Positions 36,284-48,500 of a stretch of 64,000 nucleotides of DNA are shown piece by piece. Position 1 is the first letter of the stretch; each line of letters starts with the position of its first letter. The notes beneath the pieces were generated by a model. The model was given only the letters and a program-made list of their open reading frames with translations, searched no databases and was not told the DNA's origin. A program made the position numbers and the translations under genes. The DNA comes from Bifiguratus adelaidae (Eukaryota; Mucoromycota; Endogonomycetes; Endogonales), in contig MVBO01000001.1 in the NCBI GenBank assembly GCA_002261195.1, positions 103,229-167,228 of the forward strand, in the 5' to 3' direction.

Positions 36284-39200
36284 ATGGACGATAGCACCTC
36301 GTTGCAGAGATATACATTTCTTAAGCATTACTTGTCTTTCATCCCCTTCTCACGTTTCTTTTGGGGTCGTCTACAGTCCATGGTGCCAAAGCCGGCCACG
36401 ATAATCTTCGATTCTCTTATGCGCTCGCATAAGGCCAGTCGTACAATCACAACCGTCAACACGACCGCCAACACGTCCCTTCAGGCTTCCCCCTCTTCAC
36501 CCAACTTCGACTTAATCAGTGATGGTGCATCACCAATAACCAATCAATCTTCCGATAGCCCTACATGCCACACACCATCTTCAACCTCACAAGACTCGCC
36601 AGGTACTATATCTAGTTCATCATCGGACACCTCACCCCCGATGCGTAAACGATCACGGAGCCATTCTGGCGAGCCAAAAGGTTGTTATATTGCATTATAG
36701 TCTCATTTTTTACCCCGTGCTGAGGAGATTTTCTAGAGTGCTATTCTCCCAATCACCACTCGCCAGTTCAGACAGGGACTCTGGGCCTTGGATTCAATAT
36801 CTCCGCGGACGTACACCCCAGCATCATACAAGAATCTTTACCGTCTTTGTACGGTAGTCCTCCATTAACTACATGGAAGGATGATGCAAAATCAGAGGTC
36901 AAGGATGCGGAGAATCCGCTATCACCGGTGAGGTTACGAGCATTGATGAAGTCCCCAAAGAAACAGCACGAACCTCAGGAACGGAATCGAAGTTCTCCTA
37001 GAGTCCAATTCCGTCCATTCATTGATGTACATCAAGACGCGGACACTGACCAATCAAAAACTATAGGTGCCGATGAGGGTCCCCTTGAGCCGTTGGCGCG
37101 TTCCAGTGCGAGCACCGATACTGCAGCAGAGGTGAATCAGGGAGAGAAAAAGCCGGAGGACGTATTTTCTCATGATGTTGATCATCTTGTGACAAAAATG
37201 GCGGTGCAAGTCCATATCGAGGAATCGTCGCGGGTTGGAACAAGTGTAGCACCACTATCAATACAAGTAGGTCTTATTTTGAGAGAATCATTGGCTGAAG
37301 ATGCAAGCAGCCCATGTTGCCACCACTCCCGACACTCAAAAGGAGCTCGGTGGACGATTCAGCTGCTCAGCAAGCTTTAATTGTAGGTGAAGCAGGAGGA
37401 TAAGGAAAGCTGGTCGATTTTGATGCATGTTAGGCAACGGTTGCAGACATTTTCAAGGGGAAGGTTGCCTTGAATGAATTGGAGTTCCTGGAGGTGACAA
37501 AAGCTTGTCTTCTACCCAGGTACATGAATTTGGCGCTCTTTCGGAAGATCGATGATAGCAACTCATGCTCCGAGCGCGTGACATTTGATGAATTCAAAAG
37601 GTAAATATATCAGGTTTTGTCTGCGTTAGCGCATCTGATCGCTGCCCGGATAGCACTTGGTCGAAACTCTGTACAAACATTCAAGATCAGTACGGCACAA
37701 TGTATGCGATGCTGAAGAATCCTGAACTCAACTGTATCACTCCAGAAGATCTTCTCCCAATACTTGAAGGCAGGCATTTGCGCTCTTTCCGAGCCAATCA
37801 CTAAAATGTCCTTTAGATGTCGTGTGCAACCATCCTGGTCTCGAATTTCTCGCCGATAATACGCTATTCCAAGAACGTTATGGCAAGTATTACAAGAGAG
37901 AGGCAATTCTCTGACAACTCATCGTACAGTCGAGACGGTCATTCTACGCATATTCTATGATAATCGGTGCATGACTGGCAAAATGACACTAAGACAATTC
38001 CGCAAGAGCGCTCTCATCAAAATGTTGACAAAACTCGAGCAAGGCATAGACCTTAACCTGGTATGAGTGTGGCTGTTATATAAGGTATTTTAGTTCACTG
38101 ACCTACTGCTTGCAAGACGCATGATTGCTTTTCATACAAGCACTTCTACGTCATATATTGCAAATTCTGGGAGCTTGACCAGGATCACGACTTGATCATC
38201 AGCGAGGAAGACTTGACAAGATACAATGGATTCACGTTGACCGGACGCATAATAAATCGCATTATCCGCTACGGAAAACCAAGTGATTGTGCCAAGTACG
38301 GACCGGAGGAGGGGAAGCCAAGAGATGTGATGTCCTACTTAGATTTTATATGCAAGTATAAGGCCCTAATTGCTCTAATCTTCCTGACAACTACTGTTTT
38401 CTCAGGGTTTTTGCTATCCGAGGTCGACAAGAACACTACGACAGCGATTGAATATTGGTACTTAACCACGTCTGGCATTCCGTTAGTATGCTAAATCTTT
38501 GTACTCAGGTTTCGATGTATGGATATTGATGGAGATGGTGTCCTCTCGACTTTTGAGCTAGCTTACTTTTACGAAGAGCAAATGTCAAGGTATGGAGGCT
38601 TCGGTACGAATCACAGGTCCTGATTGCTATAGGCAAATCATGTTTGGTATACCAGAACAAGACAGATTAAAGTTTGAAGACGCAATGTGCCAAGCGTGAG
38701 TATTATTGACACACCGAACATTACGCACTAAGCACATCCTTTCATCATCAGGAACGATCTCATCAGACCTGCAGTCATTGGACAAATAACACTTCAGGTG
38801 AGACACCAGAATCAGAAAGAGCATGAATTTCAAACGGCACCTAACGGTCAAAAACCAATTGACAGGACCTCAAAAGGAGCAAGCTTGCAGAACGTTTCTT
38901 TGACATGTTCACCAACTTTTCAAAACTGCAAATGCATGAATCTACGCACAACTCACTTCGTCTAAAAAGACAGTTTCTGCAGGCATCTTTGGTTGATTTG
39001 GAGGACGGTCAACCTTTGTTTGGTGGTATGGATGTGGACATGCTGAGGTATTTTGAAGTAGAAAAATTGGGCACTTTCTTAACACTATTTGTAGCGAGTG
39101 GTGTGCCTATGCTGAGGCCGAATACCAGAATCTCGTCATGAATGATCGAATACAAACATGTTGGGAAGACGAAGAAGAGGAGGAGGATTTTGACAATGTC

Positions 39201-39320
39201 CTTGGATTGCAAAATGAAGACGCGAGATTGGACGAGGAATATGAGGCAGATGCAGACATGGAGCACAAGCGGAGAGCTCTGCTCCTGAGGCATCAAGGCG
39301 AGCTTGGATTAACCGCCTGA
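36284..39320 (+). CDS. PP2A regulatory subunit B'' (PR72/PPP2R3 type), EF-hand
   Basis: Targets and calcium-tunes protein phosphatase 2A. The N-terminal third is Ser/Thr/Pro-rich and disordered. The conserved core then reads NELEFLEVTKACLLPRYMN, SERVTFDEFKRFW, YGTMYAMLKNPELNCITPED, VVCNHPGLEFLADNTLFQER, VETVILRIFYDNRCMTGKMT, YKHFYVIYCKFWELDQDHD (first EF-like loop), RCMDIDGDGVLSTFELAYFY (canonical EF-hand), NDLIRPAVIGQITLQDLKRS and WCAYAEAEYQNLVMND. It ends in an acidic tail and stops at 39320. More than ten introns interrupt the core. The ATG at 36284 is the first in frame; the next, at 36380 (MVPKPATIIFDSLMRS), may be the true start because the preceding segment is hydrophobic. Convergent with the EPG5-like gene, 106 bp between stops. 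Confidence 0.88.
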
Positions 39321-39426
39321 AATCGGCATGTCACATGGTCATACGTACTCGTTCACTCTTGTAAAGTATTAAGGCTTTGCAATTTACCTCTTATACAAAT
39401 TATAGCTAATACAAGTCTGTCATCGT

Positions 39427-42400
39427 CTAATGATAATACAAGTATGGTACATTGGGGAATAATTGCGCTGTGAGATTGATCACAAGCGTGCGGGTATTTA
39501 ATACTTGATTCGCCTCCTCTTGCAGGAACATTTGTCCGTAATCTAGGGCAGATATCAAAAGGGAGGCTTCTGGTGTATTGCGAACTTCGCTTGTATGGAA
39601 ATGACTGAGCGACGCGCGAGTGAGATGTGACGCATTTTGTCGAAATTTCACACCAGTTTTGAGAAGTTTTGAGGCGATATATACACTGATTATTTTTGCA
39701 AAGAGACGGAGTCGAATGAAAGCGTTCGAATGGGCGACGTCCATTTGATTGAGGGCGGTCGATGGGATTGTCATTTGACTCCAGGACAACAGCGTCAAGG
39801 TAAATCCTTCGATACTGATCTGCTTGATTACGTCCGGTTCGTGGAAATCAAAAGTCGACAAAAGTGTAGCGTATTGCAGCACAAGTAATGTGAGCTTGTC
39901 CAGACATTGACTCGCGACAAACGAGGCTAATTGAAGCCTATCCATGAAACCACAGATGTCTCTTGCAAGTTGCCGCCGACCTCGGGCAGTCTGAGCCTTG
40001 GCTTCTTTCTGAGAATAGATGAGATAAGCGGTCAAGATGGAGAAACAGGATGGGCAGGACTGTAAGAGCATCCGTCCCTGATCCTCTGGTATCTCATTCG
40101 CCTCCCGTAGTGCTTTCCATCTCGCGCCAGATGATCGTCGAAACAAGGCTTCAATGGCGACTTCCATCGCCCGAGAAGCCTTGGCTGAATCATGCAGCGA
40201 CGATTGGATAATTCGTGCCGACTGAATAGGTAGATGTTCCAAAGTCGATAGAGATTGCAGTACCGGGTCCCAGTGTAGTGTTATCGGTGCGTCGCTGCTG
40301 TCGTCAAGCGACAAGATCTTGGAAAAAAGTCGGCTATACAAATCGATCGGCCAGCGGGCATGCTTTGAGTCGAGCACGCGAAAGACTTCCAGGATCAGAT
40401 CAGTGACAAGCGGTTGATTCTCCTCAGCATGGTTACATTGGATGAGTGTTTTCGCTGAATCCAACAGGAAGTCGTAGTAAATGACAAGTCGCGGATGGTC
40501 TACAACACCTGAGGCGGTGGCTATGCGCTTGAACCAACCAGACATAGTCCTGATAATAGTGTTTGTCGCCGGTGTGCCTTTTGATAAATAGGAAGCATTC
40601 CCTAAAACCGCGAGCTGACGGAAGTCGCTATCTTTTAAATACACCAATGGCATTGCCTCGACAAGTTGTGTAAATTTTTGTATCGCGTCTCCAGGTATTT
40701 GCTCTGGTATTACCGTAGTGATCGTTGGTAGCAATTCAATCAAGACAGACAGGAACGACAACAAGAACAGGCTTTGCTCGTTAGCACGACATTCTTGCGA
40801 CAATTGCTCTGTCCTTGCAGACGACAAGACCTTGGCAATTAGAATAGCTCCGCTGACGTTAGAACTCTCCTTCAGGGATCGTAATGCCGTACCAGCACCA
40901 ACAATGACTTCGTAATCAACAGGTAGTTTGTCCCAGGAGAGGACTAATAAGCATTGAGTGTATGCAGACAGCGAACCATCCGAATTGAGACCGCTGGAGA
41001 CCATTTCGATCCAGTGATTCCATACATGCTGCAAAACGAAGGCGGTATCTGTGCGCTTAGCGTCAATCAGTGTGCGAATAGCACCGATCAGCGGGTTGAA
41101 GATGACGACTAGTGACGCGCTGGGTACATTTGCAGAACTTTGGCTGTCTTTTGGACCGTTGAGCAGCCACGGCTCGACGGCCATGTTTACGCTCCTATGT
41201 AGATACTCTGATAATTTTGATGTGGAAATTAGCTGATCCCATCGCAAAAGAGGAGATACAAACGCTGGCAAAGTTTGCGCATATTTGCGCAATAAGATTG
41301 GTAGAGACGCATAAGTTTGCGCAAAACTAAGCAGCTTGTCGAAAAGGTAGTCCAAAGCTTTCGAAACTGTTTCGACGGAAATATTCTCCACGTGAGTGAG
41401 TGCGCTAGGAGCTAGCTCTTCACGTGCGAGAGATGGGACGCCGAGAACCGAAAGTAAGTCTTCGAAAATAATTTCGTTGATAGACTGGTCGCGCATGTTT
41501 TCGATCAAGCCTTGTATAATGATGAGCAAGTCGTTGCTCTCTGCTGAGAAATTCTTGAAGAGTACAATCAAATTCTTCCTGTGAGTATCGCCGACCACTG
41601 CTGCGACATCCGACTTTGGTGGGTAAATTGAGGAGTGATGCTTCAATATTACGCCATAGAGAAGCGACCTGACCTTCTCCTCCTTGGCAGTGTCGGAAGC
41701 ACACCAAGCCTGGAGATCAAAGCGTGGAAGCAGAATGTGTTGCACTGCAAGGGGTACTTGACGATGATTGGACACCGATTCGTAGACAGTAACGAAAGTG
41801 GACATATGATTGTTCGGGCAAAAGAACGGCGCAAGCATACGTCCCTTTCTGACATCGCCGTCAATGTAGGTCAGCAATGATCGCATCATTCGTTCGTCTT
41901 GGACTACAAGATCCTGTATACAGTTGCCGAACAAAGTAAATATCACACGGGCTGGTCCGAATGCAGCCGCGCTGTTGATGAGCTTGTCGCAAAATAGGGA
42001 AAATGCATTTACACAAAGAGAACGAGATTGGGGATCACCTTCGACTAACATTGTTCGCAGAGACGTGGCAAACTGAAGAGCCTTCCACCCTTGAACAACT
42101 AGTCGGGAATCCATCGTGGGCGTCAGTTTCTGCCGCGATAATCTGTTCTTGATAAGTTCTGATTCCACAACATCCTGCTTCCGGATTTCGCTGTGCAAAA
42201 CCGAAAAACGAGCCGGTTTGTTGCAAATACCGTAAGGTATTCTTTTACATGGCACATCCAGATTGCTCTTCACCGCCACATTCGCATACAGCTTCCGCAA
42301 ACGGACAAGATACTGCTGATCGAGCTCTTGAGATGATGAAAGAGCCTCTCGATACTTCACGTTCTCCTCCCAAGTACGTTCGAAAAGCGGTGTAAAAGAT

Positions 42401-45400
42401 GTATCGAGCAGGCTGCGAGAAGAAGCAACTATGTTGGGTAGAGGCTGCACCAAATCCAGTTTTTTCGGTTCGTACGATGGCGCATCACTTGTTTCGGCGT
42501 TGTACAACTCCTCCATGGACATCAAGGACGGCGAATAGTTCAGACTGCGGATATTTACCTTGGCATCCAGCTCCAAGCGATCTTTGCCAATCCAAGGGAA
42601 GGCGGTAAATTCGGCAGCGAAACGATCAGTGTCGACGTATTGCGACCAGAGATCTGTTGTTTTGCCTTTGGCGTCTCGACAATCTTGCAACAATGCGTGT
42701 GCAAATTGATCTGGAAAGCTTCCGAGGTCCACATCCTGGTCTAGTGTCCTAGGCTCCGCCAACCATAACCACATGGCATGGTATAATCCACGTAGCTGAT
42801 CTGACCGCCGTACCTCGGATGTTTCTTGCTCAATGGCAACGCATGCCTGCCTGTCACTCTGATTGTTGGAAGTCTGTGATACCTTCTGAGCATAATGCAC
42901 TTGCAAATTGGCAATGCGTTCGCGCAGTTTGGTGAGTTGATCTGCTCTCTTGAAGAAAAAGAGATGGCCAATGTACGCTGCCTTGTTGCCAGAGGAAGCT
43001 TCCTCATAGTACAACCTGAAAAACAGCTGCAGGTAAAGAGGGACTAAAGGATGCGAGTCTGGCATCGACAGAACGTGTTGTAGCCAGCGATAAATGGTCA
43101 GAAAGTCACTGCCTTGCCTTCCAAGGGACTCGATCGTCCTCGATACCAGCGCGCCATTCAAAGTGACGTTGTCGTTCTCCACCTGTCGCATTATTGTATC
43201 AAACATTTGTTGCCGTAACTGCTTTTCTGCTTTTGTTTCCGCAAGAAGGGCGTGAAATGCAAACCAATAGTAAGCCGACTCTGTGCCAGGCTGTCGAAAC
43301 GGACTGTTTGCTGCGAGATTCGAACTATCGCCGGTGATAAGGCTAGGATAACCGCCTTGCAGCAGCATGTCAGGCAACACAGTTTTCACGAATCGCAAGT
43401 TCATCTTTGGACTGCTCGTTATCAGCTCGGGGTTGTGAAAAAAGGCCAAAGCTTTGGAGATCTCTTCGTCCAGTATAGCAGCAACCAGACCAGTCTGTCC
43501 GAGACATTGCGCAGCACAAGTAAGTGTATCCATAACGGCAATTAGTCGTCGATTCCAAGCCCACCCTTTGACAGACGTAATGCATGCTAGCCATGCACGC
43601 AAGATGAGCCCGAAGTATGAAAAGCCTGATCCGAAAGAGGACAGATTAAGATGATCATCAATGGCCCATCCTGCCAATAGATGGCTGAGAATGAGCGTCT
43701 CGACGTTGGGTGAAGCTCCAGCGACAGATGCAGCCGCAAGTTCATCAAGCGCGGGTTGATTTGCTGGTCTTCGTACGTCGAGAATAAGGGTATGAAAACA
43801 GTTGAACGCCAAACCATCAACAAACACATCCTCACTGTGGAGATAAACGAAAGACGGCAAAATCTCGGAGACCACCTGCACGGCGAGCGAGACCGATCCG
43901 TTGTGCAAAATGTAGTCTACCTTGTCCCAACCGGAGCGCTCCACAAATCGCAAATAATTTCGGCTGGAAATGCTAAACATGAGGGCTATATACACCAGCA
44001 AAGCGTTTTGCTGTCGGGCAATGTCAGATCTGGGTCGGGTCTTTTGGAGTTCGTTAATGACTTCGATATCGTCGAGTTTGGCAATGACGTTGGAAGGGGG
44101 ACAGTCGTACATTCTGAGACGTTGTGCAAATCTGGTCAACCAACCAATGAGCTCCCGTTTGGCATCATCGGACAGATGTCGGGACAGGGGTCCTTTGTCA
44201 CTAGACTTTAGGATATCTCGTAAAATGCGAGCAACACCTCCAATAGCAGTCTCTGTGAACCGATGGTCGATATCGTAGGTAAGTAGGAGAACTAGGGTCG
44301 CTAGCCGTTCCACTGTTTCAGTGGGTTGAAAGCTTGGCCTAGTTACCTGCCAAAATGAGGCAGCAGTCCGTCCAACTTCGTCTTCGCTCCAATCATCCTT
44401 ATAACCGAGATTTGCCTTGTCTAGGACATTCCTGATAAACTTTGATGAAGCGCTCAGCAGTCCGTCGCGTGTGAGGAAGTTGTACATGGTATCAACATCC
44501 GACGAGAGGATTATCCAATTATTTAGCCGAACCTCTTTGAAGATGTATTCACCGATTTCTGGACCATCTACGGAGGACGCCTTGCTAATCCAGACAAGTA
44601 TATGTGAAATAATAGTCGAAGAGCTATCGCAGAGTGATGCCAAATGAAGCCGCCCTTCCTTTTTGTATATGTCTGTTAAGCGGGGCTCGTTGAAGGATAG
44701 GCTGTATATCGTGTAAGCTGCAGCTATCGTTAGACGCGTCGCCAATGGTCCACAGTTGGTAGCTGCTAGCCCAATGTTGCAGATAGCCTTTAGAACAAAC
44801 AAGCAATTGCTGGGATACGCCAGAAATCGACCCGTGCAATTGATGTTGAAAGGCGTCAGATCGGCTTTGGAATGGAAATCCTTCATTGGTATGTCTGGAG
44901 ACGTGATGGTATAGAAGCATTTCAAAAGCGTCGCTTCAGACAAGGTGTGATAGGGTAATGTGACCAAAAAGTACCATACGCCGGGAGTTTGGCACTCAAC
45001 CAGAATAAAACATACATGGTAAATGAGTGATTCCAGCTCGCGCCTGAGATTTGTGATTTGTTGACCAAAGTCTCGTGGCCTGTCCAGCTCACTATCCCAA
45101 GCTTCACCAAAGGCTGCTCGAAGATTTCGGATCAAAACGTTGGGAACTCCGGTAATGATCTCGCCTAAACGGCGACTTGTTAGCAGATAATCACCACCAA
45201 AATCAACATCCAGCGCCAGCGCCAGGGACCGTAGAAGAGCGAATAAGAAGGCGAATAATTCACTATAATCAGGCTGAGCTTGGTTGAGAGCTTGATTGAT
45301 GATCCATGAACATTCATAGAGTATATTAGCCATCTCGACCGAAGCAAGCAGATCTTCGTCCGACCATGACGGAGATAGACTGGTTTCCGCTCGTGTCCCC

Positions 45401-46468
45401 AGTAGGGCTGTTAAGCTCAATACCATGTCGCCGCTTGCATCTTTGAAAGAGCGCTGTTTAGCGTTGAATGCAATGAGCTCAGATGCCCACAATGAAGCAC
45501 CAGGTATGAGCACATTATGTATCAACAAGAACAATCGTTCTGCCTGGCCACCACAGATAAGAAGCACTTCTCCGACTTGCAGTATCCAGTTTCGTACATC
45601 TTGCTGGAAAGATGCCAGTCTTGCCGGTTTCTCTTCTTCTTCCACCGCTTGAATGCGCGAGAAAAAGTATAAAACATCTAGCATTTGTCGCAAAACAGCA
45701 ATACTGATTGCTTTATCCTTGTCATTCATCGTTTCTCCTTGTCGCAATTGTCGCAATGCAGTATCGTTCCATAATAATTGACGGATATGCTCTTGCACAG
45801 ACATCCGCGACAGGGCAAGTGCGAATTCTTTAGCCTGCAGAGTATCTTGATACCGTGTCAAGCTGGATAGCGCTTTGAATAGGCGAGATGATTCTCGCTG
45901 TCGATATACGGCCACTTTATATTCGACCGTATGTGTCATTGCTGTACCATCCCCACATTTGGCTTGATACGTCTCCTTCTTGTCTTCCACCTTCCAACAT
46001 CGCCTTGCCAATGTATCGGCTTTCGTCTGCATCTCTCGAAAAGTAGCTTCTGCCGCCGATAGAGATGAGGCCCTGTTCCAATGCTCCTCTACGAGATTAA
46101 AGAAACCACCTGACAAGGCTCGATGTGTGTCCGTCTCGGCGATAAGTAATGGACGATAGGCGTCATAGAATAACTCGTCGACATAACGTGGTGAGCTGTC
46201 GGTTTCTTTGCCCATAGCTCTGTCGAAGGCATCGCTACGATCACGCAAATGAAGTCGCGGGAAAGTACACTTCTCCAGAGCTGAACGCCGCGGTTCGTCC
46301 TCTTCTTCAGGGTCTTCAGCATCCTCATCCTCCAGGACAATACCTGTAACCTGGGGCAACTCTAACAGCTTGTTTATAACGAGAGACTAATGCAAAGCGA
46401 AACGCACCTCCCCCGCTAGCCTTTGGAGAGGAAGTAAGCGGGTCATGTATTACGGGCGACGTAATCAT
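39427..46468 (-). CDS. EPG5: EPG5-like giant autophagy tethering protein
   Basis: In animals EPG5 is a Rab7 effector that tethers autophagosomes to late endosomes/lysosomes. Exons 46408-46468 and 39427-46361, separated by a 46-nt intron, give 2,331 aa (human about 2,579), almost all alpha-helical by composition. Against my memory of animal EPG5, two blocks agree. The N-terminal block, residues about 100-330, has FFNLVEEHWNRASSL, LTRYQDTLQAKEFALALS, MSVQEHIRQLLWND and EVLLICGGQAERLFLLIHN. The central block, about 1150-1290, has HLFFFKRADQLTKLRERI, SDQLRGLYHAMWLWL, GSFPDQFAHALLQD and TDLWSQYVDTDRF. The acidic leader EDEDAEDPEEEDEP is typical of the N-terminal tail. A Nup192/Nup205-type helical scaffold was considered and fits less well. 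The gene is nearly intron-free, unlike its neighbours, and begins 7 nt after the DOT1 stop. Confidence 0.75.
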
Positions 46469-46475
46469 ACGTCTC

Positions 46476-48302
46476 CTATCCATTGAGCATCTTTTGATAA
46501 AAGGCAGTGACAGCGCTTCTGTCTACAGTCGAGATAAAATACTCTCCGCCATTGTGAGTCCAGCTCACGGCTTCAGTGTAATATTCATAGCGCTTGACGT
46601 TGAGGATACTCTCAGGGCTATGAGCGTTCCGTTCATTGATCTTGTGGCCCAATGGCACGAAACTTTTGAGTGAGATGATACGCGTGCCTTCTTTGAGGTC
46701 TAGGAAGAGTTGGACAAGCTTGTGATTAATTTCGGGGTCGAAGGCGTAGTTGTTGACGAGAATAACATCGGCACGCTTGAGGGTCTCGTTGAGTTCGGGG
46801 CATTCTAGGAAATCGGCGTGCCTGAGCCGGATTCGACCGCATGGGAGATGCCATGCTTTCATTCGGGCCGCATATTCTTTGAGTTGAAGTTTGGCAAGCT
46901 TGACTGGGGTTTCCATGATTTCGACGCCTAACGCTTCGCAACCTGTCTGCGCAGCGACTTGCAAGACGACATTGCCTATACCACACCCCATGTCGATAAA
47001 TACAGAAGATGACTTGATGTTGGTGCGCTCGATAAATTCGGAGATGAGAATGGGATTGATCTCGCCGTAAACAAATTGCGAGAAGGCTGAAAAGGTGATT
47101 CAGACGCTGATCCAATAGGTTGCAAGACTTACCTTCGTATCGATTTAGACGATCAGCGTGCGGTGCCACCGTTCGAGAATAGACTTGATACAAGATGTGA
47201 CATACGAGTTCATAAGCAGGTCTGCCCATCTGCCGGACATTGTTTGTAATCAAGCCTTGATCGCGAAATAGGCGCAACTTTTCGTTGAACTTTTCGACAG
47301 CCTCGATAAATCCAGGTCCATTTCGTCGATTCCTGTGCTTGACCAAATCACGCAAAATACCTTTGTGATCGTCACCAAATTCGCTGGCTTGTTCGGGCGT
47401 AAGGTAGTAATCAACAATCAAATTCGCCGTCTTGATGAGATCAGACACAGGATTATACTCATCCTTGTCCTCAACATCCGTATCGGATTTGCCAGCTGCT
47501 TTTACGGGGCGCATGAGGAGAAAGCTAAGAGCGCATCAGACATCAGACATCATGCAAATTGCAAATCGCGGGAAATGCTTACTTCTCATGAGTATCTTGT
47601 CGCGGGTACTCGAGAACAACACGCTGGGTGTCAACTGCGACATCTGGTCCTGGAGATGCCGGTGATTCAGCTCCTTCATTGATGGCCGGTGTCGAGGCAT
47701 GAAAGACTAACGAGATTAGCAAACAGGAGCCGATATCGAGGTACTGACTTACAGTTTTTGTAATGTTCGATGCTGTTGCGTACAATGGTCTCTGCGTGTC
47801 TCATGTGTATGGATTTGGACGAAGATGTGGAGGCAGTGGTGTTGGCGGGCTGAGGTGTGGGTGCTTGTCCAGAAGATCCTGGAGAGGCATTGTTGCTTTC
47901 CTTAGCAGATGCGAGGGACGCAGATTCTGATTCCTGCCTGGTATCGATGAGGGTTCGTGGTTTCTTGGGTGGTGTATGAAGTCGGATGCGATCATTGACT
48001 GGGGATTGGGCAGCTATCGTAGGAGATTGGGGTGTAGGTAAGCCAGCGTAGGAAGCGGCAGAAGCGCTCGTTATGCTGTCTGGCGAATTCATATCAGACG
48101 GAGGTGGAGTGGTTTTGGATGAAGGCAGGTGTAGAGTAGCTTGGCTCGCCTTTTTTTCCGGGATATCGGAAGGCGTTCCTGATCGAGACCGTGACTTGCT
48201 CTCGTTGCCTCGGAGAAGTGACAAAAAGCCATTCATATCGCTTTCGTCGTCTGAGGAACTCTCCATATCTCTCAACGTTCGAGATCGCTTTGGCGATGTC
48301 AT
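46476..48302 (-). CDS. DOT1: Histone H3-K79 methyltransferase DOT1
   Basis: Nuclear SAM-dependent, non-SET lysine methyltransferase acting on nucleosomal H3K79; roles in telomere silencing and the meiotic checkpoint. Exons 47753-48302, 47583-47706, 47133-47524 and 46476-47086 sum to 558 aa. A disordered, Ser/Pro-rich and basic N-terminus is followed by the catalytic domain: YELVCHILYQVYSRTVAPH, AFSQFVYGEINPILISEFIE, FIDMGCGIGNVVLQVA (SAM motif I, about residues 385-400), ALGVEIMETPVKLAKLQL, RADVILVNNYAFDPEINHKL, TRIISLKSFVPLGHKINE and SWTHNGGEYFISTVDR. All DOT1-specific motifs are present. The three introns are 46-59 nt. The stop TAG lies 7 nt before the next ATG on the same strand, and an upstream ATG in frame with that gene overlaps its last codons. 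Confidence 0.95.
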
Positions 48303-48500
48303 GGTTGGAACAGGTAAGCGCTCGCTCGCCTCTTGGCTAATCGCTCGATTCTTGAAGTTGTCAGTGTTTGAAAGAGTGGAATGTCTCGTTAGCTCATTGT
48401 CGTGTCAGTTCTCCTTGTCCGACTCTGCGATGACTAAACTGAACCCATCGGAACGAATTTGACGTACGAATTTGATCCCAACCTAGGGCAAATAACGAGT

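Noticed and set aside
41051-45652. Plus-strand open frames opposite the EPG5-like gene
   Set aside because: They are antisense shadows of a long conserved coding region and lack any family pattern or splice structure.
39427-46361. Nup192/Nup205-type nucleoporin as identity of the giant helical protein
   Set aside because: Size and helical content fit, but the ordered motif agreement I recall is with EPG5 in two separate regions; kept as the main alternative.
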